A DNA stretch of 49,101 nucleotides from Shewanella sp. UCD-KL21 (GTDB lineage: Bacteria; Pseudomonadota; Gammaproteobacteria; Enterobacterales; Shewanellaceae), in NCBI RefSeq assembly GCF_001957135.1, contig NZ_MPHK01000027.1:1-49101 (forward strand), written 5' to 3'. The position numbers were made by a program, and so were the translations under genes. Under the pieces are notes generated by a model that saw nothing but the letters and a program-made list of their open reading frames with translations, was not told the DNA's origin and did not search any database. Shown one piece after another: positions 26,419-34,688 of the stretch. How positions within the stretch are numbered: position 1 is the first letter of the stretch; every line of letters starts with the position of its first letter.

Positions 26419-28092
26419 ATGAAAGACGATACCAACCTAAATGATTTAACCGCTAACAATGTCGACCAGTCAAAACGTTCTACGCTAACTAAGCTTGCAG
26501 CGGGTGCTGTTGGTACTGCAGCGCTTCCATTTGCCTCAGTTTTGCAAGCCGCATCAGACAAACTCACTGAGCAGCAAATTAAGCTCATGGCCAATGAAAA
26601 GGGCCCATTTGATATTGTTATTGAAAATGGCCGGGTCATTGACCCTGAAACCAAATTAGATGCCATTCGTAACGTCGGCCTTAAAGGCAATCGTATTGCC
26701 GCTATTTCAACGGATAAATTACAAGGCAAAAAAGTCATTGATGCCACAGGCTTAGTGGTTGCGCCGGGCTTTATTGATCTCCACGCCCATGGCCAGCAAT
26801 TGCCAGCCGCCCGTGCTCAAGCATTCGATGGTGTGACGACCGCACTTGAAATGGAGTCAGGCCTGTTACCTATTGCCAAGTTTTATGATGACTGCGCTCA
26901 AGAAGGTCGCCCGATTAACTATGGCGCCTCAGTTGCATGGACATACGCCCGCGTTATGGCAAAAGAGCCAGATGTTGCCCCTGCCGATGGCACCATTATT
27001 TGGTTCCAAAAAGCGTTTTCTTTAACTAACTGGCAAAATACCTTAGCCACAGATGACGAATTAAAGCAGATTTTGTCTTCAGTTGAACAAGGCCTTAAAG
27101 AAGGCGGGTTAGGGATTGGTATTAACGCCGGTTACGCCCCAGGTTATGGCCACAAAGAAAATTTCCAACTGGCAAAATTAGCCAAACGTTATGAAGTGCC
27201 GACTTATACTCACGTGCGCTATCTAAATAGCGCCGAACCTCAATCAAGTTTTGAAGCTTATCAAGAATTGCTTAGTCTAGCTGCCACCACTGGTGCGCAC
27301 ATGCATATCTGTCACCTTAACAGCACCTCAGTACAAGACATTGAAGACTGCGCTGATTTAATTCAATCAGCAATTGATCGCGGCCTACCGGTTACCACTG
27401 AGGCTTACCCCTATGGCGCAGGATCTTCAGCAGTTGGAGCGGAAGTTTTCCGAGGTGATGATTGGCTGCAACGCTGGGGTGTACCAAGTGCCAGCTATAT
27501 GGAAGCCAACGGTAAAGCCCTTACCCAAGAAAAAATCACCGAATTACAAGCCACAGCGCCCGGCACTGTAGTGGTAATGCACTTCTTAAAACCTGACGAA
27601 AGTAAAGATGATCGCCATAAAATGGATCGCTCAGTACTATTCCCAGGTGCAGCTATCGCTTCGGATGCTATGCCTTGGCTCAACAGCAAAGGCGAGTTAA
27701 TTCAAGGTGACGTATGGCCACTGCCAGCTGATGCATTTGCCCATCCGCGCTCACTTTGCTGCTTTTCAAGGTTCGTCAATAAATACGTTAATGAGTATAA
27801 AGCCATTTCTTTGCTTGAAGCGATGGAGCGTACCAGCTTAAATGCTTGTCGCATTATTGAAGATGCTGTGCCTATGATGAAAAACAAAGGCCGAGTTCAA
27901 GTGGGCAAAGACGCTGATTTGGCTATTTTCAAGCTTGATGAAGTAAAAGATACCGCGACCTTTACCCAACCAAACCAGCTTGCGGCAGGAATGAAGTATC
28001 TGTTGGTAAATGGCTCACCTCTGATTGAAAACGGCGAGTTACACCTTGATGCAATGCCGGGACAACCGGTTCGCCGTCAAGTTACTGCATAA
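26419..28092 (+). CDS. Exported amidohydrolase, D-aminoacylase-like (paralogue 1)
   Basis: This 557-aa metal-dependent amidohydrolase resembles N-acyl-D-amino-acid deacylases. Residues 17-45 form a Tat-like signal with KR in place of RR (QSKRSTLTKLAAGAVGTAAL, then a hydrophobic stretch), so periplasmic export is likely but not certain. Metal-site motifs are APGFIDLHAHG (His122, His124), THVRYLN (His265), AHMHICHLNSTS and IASDAMPW. The bridging cysteine of classical D-aminoacylases is not seen; the equivalent strand reads TALEMESG. It has GAGGA upstream and its own terminator. A close paralogue lies 1.2 kb downstream, beyond a CobW GTPase gene. The substrate is unknown. Confidence 0.85.
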   Translation: MKDDTNLNDLTANNVDQSKRSTLTKLAAGAVGTAALPFASVLQAASDKLTEQQIKLMANEKGPFDIVIENGRVIDPETKLDAIRNVGLKGNRIAAISTDKLQGKKVIDATGLVVAPGFIDLHAHGQQLPAARAQAFDGVTTALEMESGLLPIAKFYDDCAQEGRPINYGASVAWTYARVMAKEPDVAPADGTIIWFQKAFSLTNWQNTLATDDELKQILSSVEQGLKEGGLGIGINAGYAPGYGHKENFQLAKLAKRYEVPTYTHVRYLNSAEPQSSFEAYQELLSLAATTGAHMHICHLNSTSVQDIEDCADLIQSAIDRGLPVTTEAYPYGAGSSAVGAEVFRGDDWLQRWGVPSASYMEANGKALTQEKITELQATAPGTVVVMHFLKPDESKDDRHKMDRSVLFPGAAIASDAMPWLNSKGELIQGDVWPLPADAFAHPRSLCCFSRFVNKYVNEYKAISLLEAMERTSLNACRIIEDAVPMMKNKGRVQVGKDADLAIFKLDEVKDTATFTQPNQLAAGMKYLLVNGSPLIENGELHLDAMPGQPVRRQVTA

Positions 28093-28103
28093 AAGCACTC
28101 CTT

Positions 28104-28146
28104 AAAAAGGCTAGCCAGTCTATATTCTCATAGCGCTAGCCTTTTT
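28104..28146 (+). terminator. Intrinsic terminator
   Basis: AAAAAGGCTAGC (28104-28115) and GCTAGCCTTTTT (28135-28146) form a perfect 12-bp stem around a 19-base loop, ending in a T-run. It follows the first amidohydrolase by 11 bp. Confidence 0.88.
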
Positions 28147-28190
28147 CTTTGCTTCGATTGATTTAATTTTCCAATAATAAGAGAGCAGTT

Positions 28191-29174
28191 ATGAGTAAAA
28201 AACCTATTCCAGTCACCATCTTAGCGGGTTTTTTAGGCGCAGGAAAAACCACCCTGTTAAACCATATCTTAACCAATGCTAATGGCATGCGTATGGCCGT
28301 GATCGTGAATGATTTTGGCTCCATTAATGTCGACGCAGAGCTAGTTAAATCCCAAAGCGAAAACATGATTAGCCTCGAAAATGGCTGTGTGTGTTGTAAC
28401 CTTGCTGAAGGTTTAGTGGTATCAGTGATGCGCCTACTGGCACTTGAAGAGCGCCCAGATCATATTATTGTGGAAACCTCAGGTATTGCCGAACCTAAAG
28501 AAGTGGCGCTGCAATTTGAAGATCCTGAGCTACAAGCCCACGCACCATTGAACGCAATTATCACCACTATCGATGCTGAAAATATTTTAAGTTTAGAAGG
28601 TTCAATGGCCAACTTGTCTGAACAACAAATACAAGTCGCCGATATCGTATTAGTCAATAAAGTTGATTTAGTTGACACTGATAAGCTAGAACAAGTCAAA
28701 GCATGGTGCCAAACCCAAGCCCCTTTTGCCAAACTGGTTGAAATGGAGTTTGGAAAAGTTGCATTACCGATTTTATTTGATGTACCTGAGCGGTTAGTAA
28801 AACTTAGCCATGAGCATGCTTGTCAGCACCAAGGTACCGACCATGACCACAGCCAATGCAGCCACCATGACCATGTAAACCACAGCTTTGATACTTTTAG
28901 CTTCGAAACCGACAAGCCGCTGTCTTTGCAAAGTCTTTATCCGCTATTACAGCAGTTTTCCGTCGATGCCTACCGCATGAAAGGTATTTTGAATTTATCC
29001 GATCGACCTGATCATCGCTGCATATTTCAATGTACCGGCCAACGCGCCAATGTCACTGTTGGCGAGCCGTGGGAACACGATGAAGCAAGAGCAACCCGTT
29101 TAGTCTTTATTGCCCCCAAAGGCGGTATGGACGAAAGTATAATGCGTGAAAAGTTAGCCAGCTTAGTGGTTTAA
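28191..29174 (+). CDS. CobW/COG0523-family GTPase (metallochaperone-like)
   Basis: This 327-aa G3E GTPase has Walker A in LAGFLGAGKTTLLNHIL (residues 13-21), the family's metal-binding CxCC in SLENGCVCCNL (Cys66, Cys68, Cys69), an IIVETSGIAEP switch segment, and the guanine-specificity motif NKVDLVD. A histidine/aspartate-rich stretch near residues 205-230 (HEHACQHQGTDHDHSQ, then CSHHDHVNHS) looks like a zinc-type metal buffer. The CobW C-terminal domain follows. Proteins of this family deliver metals to partner enzymes. Its position between two metalloenzyme paralogues makes them plausible clients, which is inference. It is similar to E. coli YjiA and YeiR. Confidence 0.9.
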   Translation: MSKKPIPVTILAGFLGAGKTTLLNHILTNANGMRMAVIVNDFGSINVDAELVKSQSENMISLENGCVCCNLAEGLVVSVMRLLALEERPDHIIVETSGIAEPKEVALQFEDPELQAHAPLNAIITTIDAENILSLEGSMANLSEQQIQVADIVLVNKVDLVDTDKLEQVKAWCQTQAPFAKLVEMEFGKVALPILFDVPERLVKLSHEHACQHQGTDHDHSQCSHHDHVNHSFDTFSFETDKPLSLQSLYPLLQQFSVDAYRMKGILNLSDRPDHRCIFQCTGQRANVTVGEPWEHDEARATRLVFIAPKGGMDESIMREKLASLVV

Positions 29175-29273
29175 ATATAAATCGACTATGCTGTAAACAG
29201 ACCCTAAAAGCAGTGAATAACAAGCCGTTTATTCATTGTGTTATAGCCAAGGATACTGGCGCGTAAGGAGTAA

Positions 29274-30935
29274 ATGATGTCCGAGTTAAATCAAGATGAC
29301 AAATTAACCGCTGAAGTTGATCAAACCAAACGCGATACCATGAAAAAGCTAGCCATTGGTGCAGCAGCGATGACACTTTCATCGACTGCCGTAGCTGAAG
29401 CTAACAAGGCCGCCAAAAAGCCACAGTTAATGCCAAATCAAACCGGCCCGTTTGATGTGGTGATTAGCAATGGTCGTGTAATTGATGCCGAAACCGGTTT
29501 AGATGCGGTGCGTAATGTCGGCATTAAAGACGACAAAATTGCCGCAATTTCCACAGAAAAGCTCACAGGTAAAAAAGTCATTGATGCCAGCGGACTTGTA
29601 GTTGCCCCAGGCTTTATCGATCTTCACGCCCATGGACAACAATTACCCGCAGCCAGAGCTCAAGCCTTTGATGGCGTCACTACCGCCCTTGAATTGGAAT
29701 CAGGTCTATTACCCATTGGTAAGTATTATGATGACACCGCTAAAGAAGGTCGCCCAATAAACTACGGCGCCTCAGTGGCTTGGACCTATGCACGCATTAT
29801 GGCAATTGAAAGTGAAATGCCCCCTGCTGATGGCACCATTACTTGGTTCCAAAAAGCCTTTAGTTTAAAAAATTGGCAAAATGATATCGCCACTGATGTA
29901 GAGCTCAACACCATTTTGTCTGGTGTTGAACAAGGCTTGAAAGAAGGCGGTTTAGGGATTGGTATTAATGGTGGCTATGCGCCAGGTTATGGCCATAAAG
30001 AGTATTACGGCTTAGCTAAACTGGCAAAAAGTTTTGATGTGCCCACCTACACCCATGTGCGTTATGCCAACGGCATGGAGCCCAAATCAAGCTTTGAAGC
30101 CTATCAAGAGTTAATCAGTTTAGCCGCCACCACTGGTGCGCATATGCATATTTGTCACCTTAATAGTACTTCAGTGCGAGATATTGATGATTGCGCCGAC
30201 CTAGTACAAGAAGCTGTTGATTCTGGTTTGCCGATTACCACTGAAGCTTATCCCTATGGCGCAGGCTCAACCCCAGTAGGCGCCGCTCTATTTGCTGGCC
30301 CAGAATGGATTGACCGCTTTGGTGTTCCCGATGCAAGTTACATGGAAGCCAATGGCGTGCCCATGACCCAAACCAAAATCGATGAACTACGAAAAACCAA
30401 TCCGGGTGAAGTGATCGTTATTCACTTCTTAAAACCTGACGACAGTAAAGAAGACTTACGCATGATGAAGCGTTCGGTGTTGTTTCCTGATGCCGCTATT
30501 GCCTCTGATGCCATGCCGTGGATGGACAGCAAAGGTAAATTGATTGAAGGTGATGTATGGCCATTACCTAGCGATGCTTTTGCTCACCCCCGCTCAGTAG
30601 GGTGTTTTGCCCGCTTTGTAAATAAATACGTCGTTGAGTATAAAGAAGTCAATTTAGTCGAGGCAATGAAGCGTACCAGCTTAAATGCTTGTCATATCAT
30701 CGAAGATGCTGTGCCGCAAATGCGTAACAAAGGCCGTATGCAAGTGGGTAAAGATGCCGACATAGTGGTATTTAATCTCAATAGCTTTAAAGATATGGCC
30801 TCATTTACTGAGCCCAATAAGCTATCAGTGGGTATGCAGCATGTGTTAGTCAATGGCCAATCGATTATTGAGCAAGGGCAACTGCTTATGGATGCTAAGC
30901 CTGGCAGAGCAATTCGCCGCGACGTCACAGCCTAA
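29274..30935 (+). CDS. Exported amidohydrolase, D-aminoacylase-like (paralogue 2)
   Basis: This 553-aa protein is clearly a paralogue of the product of 26419-28092; long identical stretches include GFIDLHAHGQQLPAARAQAF and LKEGGLGIGIN. It again carries a KR-type Tat-like signal (QTKRDTMKKLAIGAAAMTLS). Metal-site motifs are His118/His120 in HAH, THVRYAN, AHMHICHLNSTS and IASDAMPW. The start is one of two adjacent ATGs (29274 or 29277) behind AAGGAG. It lies 99 bp after the CobW gene with no terminator between, so the two may share a transcript. A bidirectional terminator follows. Confidence 0.85.
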   Translation: MMSELNQDDKLTAEVDQTKRDTMKKLAIGAAAMTLSSTAVAEANKAAKKPQLMPNQTGPFDVVISNGRVIDAETGLDAVRNVGIKDDKIAAISTEKLTGKKVIDASGLVVAPGFIDLHAHGQQLPAARAQAFDGVTTALELESGLLPIGKYYDDTAKEGRPINYGASVAWTYARIMAIESEMPPADGTITWFQKAFSLKNWQNDIATDVELNTILSGVEQGLKEGGLGIGINGGYAPGYGHKEYYGLAKLAKSFDVPTYTHVRYANGMEPKSSFEAYQELISLAATTGAHMHICHLNSTSVRDIDDCADLVQEAVDSGLPITTEAYPYGAGSTPVGAALFAGPEWIDRFGVPDASYMEANGVPMTQTKIDELRKTNPGEVIVIHFLKPDDSKEDLRMMKRSVLFPDAAIASDAMPWMDSKGKLIEGDVWPLPSDAFAHPRSVGCFARFVNKYVVEYKEVNLVEAMKRTSLNACHIIEDAVPQMRNKGRMQVGKDADIVVFNLNSFKDMASFTEPNKLSVGMQHVLVNGQSIIEQGQLLMDAKPGRAIRRDVTA

Positions 30936-30971
30936 TCGATAATCAAAAAATGTCGATAAAACATGACAACT

Positions 30972-30996
30972 AAAAAGCGCCGTTAGGCGCTTTTTT
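30972..30996. terminator. Bidirectional terminator
   Basis: AAAAAGCGCC (30972-30981) and GGCGCTTTTT (30986-30995) pair perfectly around GTTA. With A-runs and T-runs on both sides, it can end both the amidohydrolase transcript and the convergent ThrE-like gene. Confidence 0.92.
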
Positions 30997-31027
30997 CATG
31001 TGTTTAGTTTTTCTTAATTGATATCGA

Positions 31028-32206
31028 TTACTTGCGTTTATGGTTAAACAAAAAGCGGTCATTGAAAATGGAATAAACCATGATCTGCCCTGCCATAATC
31101 GAACAAAACATCAATAATGCTGACATGCCAATACTGGGAATAGGCAATATTGCAGTGGCAAAGAATGATTCACTGGCGCCAACGATGATCCGGCTTCCTG
31201 GCACTAAAATGATCACCCCTTGGATGATATACACTAACGCAGGCACTTTACGTGCTTTACCGGCTAACAGCCCATAAAGAGTGATAATCATGGTGCTAAT
31301 CCAAGTGCCGATAACCCAATCAGAGGTAAACCAATGTGGCCCCCACATGCCAACTGCAGCAGCGGGCAGGCCAATAATAATATCTTGCCAACTGGCATTG
31401 AAAATCAGTCCAATCGCAACCGATATGCCAATTAACGCCAGAATATGCAAACCTAAAGGGATTTCATTAATAAATGGCGCAGCGGCTACATGACCCACAA
31501 GCAAGCTTGATAAGCCTAAGCCCATCACCACGCCAATGAATATTTTTATCACCACCAAACTACTTTGGGCCAATAACTCTATGCCTGAGCGAAAGTCATT
31601 TAAGGCAAGACTGGCTAAACCATTGGTGACAGTGAGACCTGGGATAAACAGTACAATGGATGAGATACATAAAGCTAACACCGGTAACTCAGGAAATTGA
31701 GCGGCCAATATCCCCACCACAAAACTGGCAATAAACGCCACAATGAACTCAACCAGTATTGCTCGCTGCCCGGTGCACATTAGTTGGGCTAACCAGGCGA
31801 TTAACCCTAAAAAAACCGAAATCATTGCCGCAAGATACGTGCTCCCCACCAGCATCAAATAGCAAGGCGGCAGTAATAGGTTGGCAATCCCTAAGGTCAA
31901 ATTCGAGTAACTCGGCACCCCTTGATACTTTTCTTTTGAGTGTATTGCCTTTAGGGTTGCCACTAAATTGCGTAAATTGACTGACGGTGGATTTTTAGTT
32001 TGCATCACCATTTTCTGAGTGGGTTGCTCGAAAATGGTCACAATTTTAGTTGGGGTAACATCAATGGCGATATCTATCTGCTGATGAGCCACATAAGACT
32101 GGGTATATTTCGCCACTGAGTATGGCGCGCACCCTGATTGATGTAATCGATCTGAAAATGATAAAACATCATCATACTGTTGCTGGGTTGGGCTTTTATC
32201 TTCCAT
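31028..32206 (-). CDS. Threonine/serine exporter-like membrane protein (ThrE/DUF1212)
   Basis: This 392-aa polytopic membrane protein fuses the two modules that E. coli carries as YjjP and YjjB. The N-terminal half (about 15-250) is DUF1212-like, with SDRLHQSGCAPYSVAKYTQS, and ends in the family signature FIPGLTVTNGLASLALND. The C-terminal half (about 260-390) is DUF3815-like, with IIQGVIILVPGSRIIVGASE. About ten hydrophobic helices are visible. Characterised relatives export threonine and serine, and YjjPB is linked to succinate export, so the substrate here is open. It converges on the second amidohydrolase across a shared terminator. Confidence 0.87.
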   Translation of the reverse strand: MEDKSPTQQQYDDVLSFSDRLHQSGCAPYSVAKYTQSYVAHQQIDIAIDVTPTKIVTIFEQPTQKMVMQTKNPPSVNLRNLVATLKAIHSKEKYQGVPSYSNLTLGIANLLLPPCYLMLVGSTYLAAMISVFLGLIAWLAQLMCTGQRAILVEFIVAFIASFVVGILAAQFPELPVLALCISSIVLFIPGLTVTNGLASLALNDFRSGIELLAQSSLVVIKIFIGVVMGLGLSSLLVGHVAAAPFINEIPLGLHILALIGISVAIGLIFNASWQDIIIGLPAAAVGMWGPHWFTSDWVIGTWISTMIITLYGLLAGKARKVPALVYIIQGVIILVPGSRIIVGASESFFATAILPIPSIGMSALLMFCSIMAGQIMVYSIFNDRFLFNHKRK

Positions 32207-32674
32207 TTTTTATTCTCGATAAGTCAGCAAAAAGTGGTTCTGAGGGCTTAGTTAAATCATAGTAGCTAAATTATAATTTCTACATATTAGTCGCGAACTC
32301 ATTCACTTCATAATCTGAAATAGAGGGTCAACCCCTTCAAAAATGAATCCTTTCATTGAATTAATCGTGGTCGCGATAATCTCCACTGCAAAACTTGAGC
32401 TAGACGGTGAATTTCTCGCTTAACCCTAGGCGGGCTATCTCTGTGTGATATAATCAACGATTGAAAGATTTATAGCGTGTTAAAAATGCAATAGATCAGC
32501 GCAGTCATTCAACGCTTATTAAGTCTTTGCGTTCATTTAGGTCATTCTTCATGGTTAAGTACATGAAAATCTATTTGATGAATCATTGAAAGTCGGGACC
32601 GGGTAATTTTTACCATTATATGGAATATACATAAGCAATTGTTACAAATGAATTTTATAAGGTATATCAACTAA
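32207..32674. other. Divergent intergenic region thrE-like / yfhL
   Basis: This 468-bp region has no supported gene. It contains an extended -10 promoter candidate (32446-32454) and a small GGTAA/TTACC hairpin near 32605-32617. A 12-codon frame at 32551-32589 has no ribosome binding site. The yfhL leader would be about 215 nt if transcription starts at the candidate promoter. Confidence 0.4.
32446..32454 (+). promoter_or_regulatory. Extended -10 promoter element upstream of yfhL
   Basis: TGATATAAT matches the extended -10 consensus TGnTATAAT exactly. No convincing -35 lies 17 bp upstream, which extended -10 promoters can tolerate. It points at yfhL, 220 bp away. Confidence 0.45.
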
Positions 32675-32926
32675 ATGGCATTACTAATCGACGATAGCTG
32701 CATTAACTGCGACATGTGTGAGCCTGAGTGCCCTAATGAGGCTATCACCATGGGTGAAGAGATCTATGAAATTGATCCTGCGCTATGTACCGAGTGTGTT
32801 GGTCATTATGCAAAGCCGACCTGTGTGTCAGTTTGCCCAATTGATTGCATTGATCCTGATCCCAGCCACGCAGAAACCCCAGCTGAGCTGCAGTATAAAT
32901 ATGAAGTCATTACAGGTAAGGTTTAA
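32675..32926 (+). CDS. yfhL: YfhL-type 2[4Fe-4S] ferredoxin
   Basis: This 83-aa ferredoxin has two cluster-binding motifs. The first is CINCDMCEPECP (CxxCxxCxxxCP). The second, CTECVGHYAKPTC then VSVCP, has the insertion between the second and third cysteines typical of the Allochromatium/YfhL class. It is a cytoplasmic low-potential electron carrier. It lies directly before the ubiT/ubiUV cluster and 7 kb from trhP, both iron-sulphur hydroxylation systems that could use it. A strong terminator ends the gene. Confidence 0.93.
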   Translation: MALLIDDSCINCDMCEPECPNEAITMGEEIYEIDPALCTECVGHYAKPTCVSVCPIDCIDPDPSHAETPAELQYKYEVITGKV

Positions 32927-32943
32927 CCCTTAAACTAAATGAC

Positions 32944-32971
32944 AAAAAAGGCGCTAATGAGCGCCTTTTTT
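32944..32971. terminator. Bidirectional terminator after yfhL
   Basis: AAAAAAGGCGCT (32944-32955) and AGCGCCTTTTTT (32960-32971) form a perfect 12-bp stem around AATG. It serves yfhL and, from the other side, the convergent ubiT. Confidence 0.92.
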
Positions 32972-33028
32972 GATGTTGATATTCATGCCATGTCTAACGC
33001 TCATCATCTGAGCCAATATGACTGAATA

Positions 33029-33550
33029 TTACGCCGTGGCCGCGGCCTGCTCATTAGCATAGCCTTGTAACGTTTGTAGGGTAATGGCTAACTTTTCAAT
33101 GCTAAGTTTTACCGCTGTTGGTAACGTATCAAGCTCAATACCGAGCAATAAGTTTTTCACTTCAAGCCCTAACTCGGTATCACCTTCAATACGCAGCTTA
33201 CGTTGAAAAAATAACGTGTCAGGATCTTCTTTGGCCGCAGCAACCAGTAATAACTCAGGCACATTGGCAGTAAAAGTCACATCCGCTTGCGTCAAAGGAC
33301 GTAATAGTAACTTCTGATCATAACTAATTTCAAAATGCAGCGCGATGTCTTGCACACAAATCGCTACCCACTTACCTTGCAGAAAATCTAACTCACCAAA
33401 TTTAATTTGCTCACTTAACGACAGTGACAACATTTTTGCCAGAAGATCCAACTTCACCTTTTCAGGGACAACAGCAAGAGACTGAGTGGCGACTTTAGGG
33501 GCGATATTAAGCAAGTTTTTAGCAACCTTTCCAGAAAAACCGAAAGACAT
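33029..33550 (-). CDS. ubiT: Ubiquinone biosynthesis accessory factor UbiT (SCP2 domain)
   Basis: This 173-aa protein has an SCP2 lipid-binding domain in its second half (FGELDFLQGKWVAICVQDIA, then TFTANVPELLLVAAAKEDPD and the RKLRIEGDTELGLEVKNLL motif). The SCP2 hydrophobic groove binds prenylated ubiquinone intermediates. UbiT is the anaerobic counterpart of UbiJ. It is transcribed divergently from ubiU-ubiV, exactly as yhbT is from yhbUV in E. coli. The 136-bp space between them must carry both promoters. I see no full FNR site there, only the partial TTTTATCAA near 33599-33607. Confidence 0.9.
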   Translation of the reverse strand: MSFGFSGKVAKNLLNIAPKVATQSLAVVPEKVKLDLLAKMLSLSLSEQIKFGELDFLQGKWVAICVQDIALHFEISYDQKLLLRPLTQADVTFTANVPELLLVAAAKEDPDTLFFQRKLRIEGDTELGLEVKNLLLGIELDTLPTAVKLSIEKLAITLQTLQGYANEQAAATA

Positions 33551-33686
33551 TCATACTCCTACACTGACAAGATTCCAATTTAAGCTAGTTTACTCACATT
33601 TTATCAATTGAAACCTGTTTCAAATCAAATCATGTGATGTCATTCAACTTTACACTCACTTTCAATCGAAATTTGAGAGAGAGAAT

Positions 33687-34688
33687 ATGGAACTCTTGTG
33701 CCCTGCAGGAAATTTAGCCTCATTAAAAGCCGCTTTTAGAGCGGGCGCTGACGCCGTTTATCTAGGTTTAAAAGATGATACTAATGCCCGTTCATTTGCA
33801 GGTTTAAACTTCACCCCAGAACAACTAAAACAAGCCACCAAGCTTGCCCATGCCCAAGGCAGAAAAGTATTTTTAACCTTAAATACTTATCCAAAACCTG
33901 GGGAAGAAACCCGCTGGTACCAGGCGATTGATTTAGCCGCCCAGCTGCAAATGGATGCACTTATTACCGCAGATATATCCCTGCTTCATTATGCCAGCAG
34001 CCGTTATCCGCATTTGCCATTGCACCTTTCAGTGCAAGCGTCGGCGACTAATCAAGCCGCACTCGATTTTTATCAGCAAAACTTTAATATTGAACGCGCG
34101 GTATTACCGAGAGTGTTATCAATGAAGCAAGTGCGTGACCTAGCCAAATGCAGCTCGGTAGAGTTAGAAGTGTTTGCCTTTGGTAGCTTGTGCATTATGG
34201 CTGAAGGACGCTGTCATTTATCGTCTTATGTCACTGGCCAATCACCCAATACAGGCGGCTCTTGTTCGCCAGCGAAAGATGTGAGATGGCAAGAGCAAGG
34301 CAACCAATGCCTTACAAGGCTAAATGACGTGCTGATTGATACTACAGGTATTGACCAACAACTTGGCTACCCCGTGGTTTGTAAAGGCCGCTATATTGCT
34401 GAAGCGGATAGCAAAGCCGATTACCTGTTAGAGTCCCCCACCAGCTTAAATACCTTAAGCCTATTACCTCAACTTGCCCAAGCTGGGATTAAATCGCTAA
34501 AGATAGAAGGTCGTCAACGCAGCCCTGCATATGTAGAGCAAGTCACCCGGGTTTGGCGAGAAGCGATTGATAGCTATCACAACAATCCTAGCGCCTTTAA
34601 AGAGCAAGCCAGATGGAATCATACCTTAGCTAAGGTATCTGAAGGACAAGTCACCACATTAGGAGCGTACGAGCGGCAATGGCAGTAA
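33687..34688 (+). CDS. ubiU: Oxygen-independent ubiquinone hydroxylation protein UbiU (U32)
   Basis: UbiU (333 aa) forms a heterodimer with UbiV that hydroxylates ubiquinone precursors without oxygen, each subunit holding a 4Fe-4S cluster. The U32 fold starts MELLCPAGNLASLKAAFRAG. The four cluster cysteines known from E. coli are present at the same numbers: Cys169, Cys176, Cys193 and Cys232, within FGSLCIMAEGRCHLSSY, GGSCSP and PVVCKGR. The GAGAGAGAG-type purine run just upstream provides the ribosome binding site. Its 3' end overlaps the ubiV reading frame by 10 bp. Confidence 0.95.
   Translation: MELLCPAGNLASLKAAFRAGADAVYLGLKDDTNARSFAGLNFTPEQLKQATKLAHAQGRKVFLTLNTYPKPGEETRWYQAIDLAAQLQMDALITADISLLHYASSRYPHLPLHLSVQASATNQAALDFYQQNFNIERAVLPRVLSMKQVRDLAKCSSVELEVFAFGSLCIMAEGRCHLSSYVTGQSPNTGGSCSPAKDVRWQEQGNQCLTRLNDVLIDTTGIDQQLGYPVVCKGRYIAEADSKADYLLESPTSLNTLSLLPQLAQAGIKSLKIEGRQRSPAYVEQVTRVWREAIDSYHNNPSAFKEQARWNHTLAKVSEGQVTTLGAYERQWQ

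Noticed and set aside
32551..32589. 12-codon leader peptide before yfhL
   Set aside because: No ribosome binding site and no attenuator-like hairpin linked to it.
33551..33686. FNR site between ubiT and ubiU
   Set aside because: Only a half-site (ATCAA) is present; TTGAAACCTGTTTCAA is a palindrome with the wrong spacing and half-sites for FNR.
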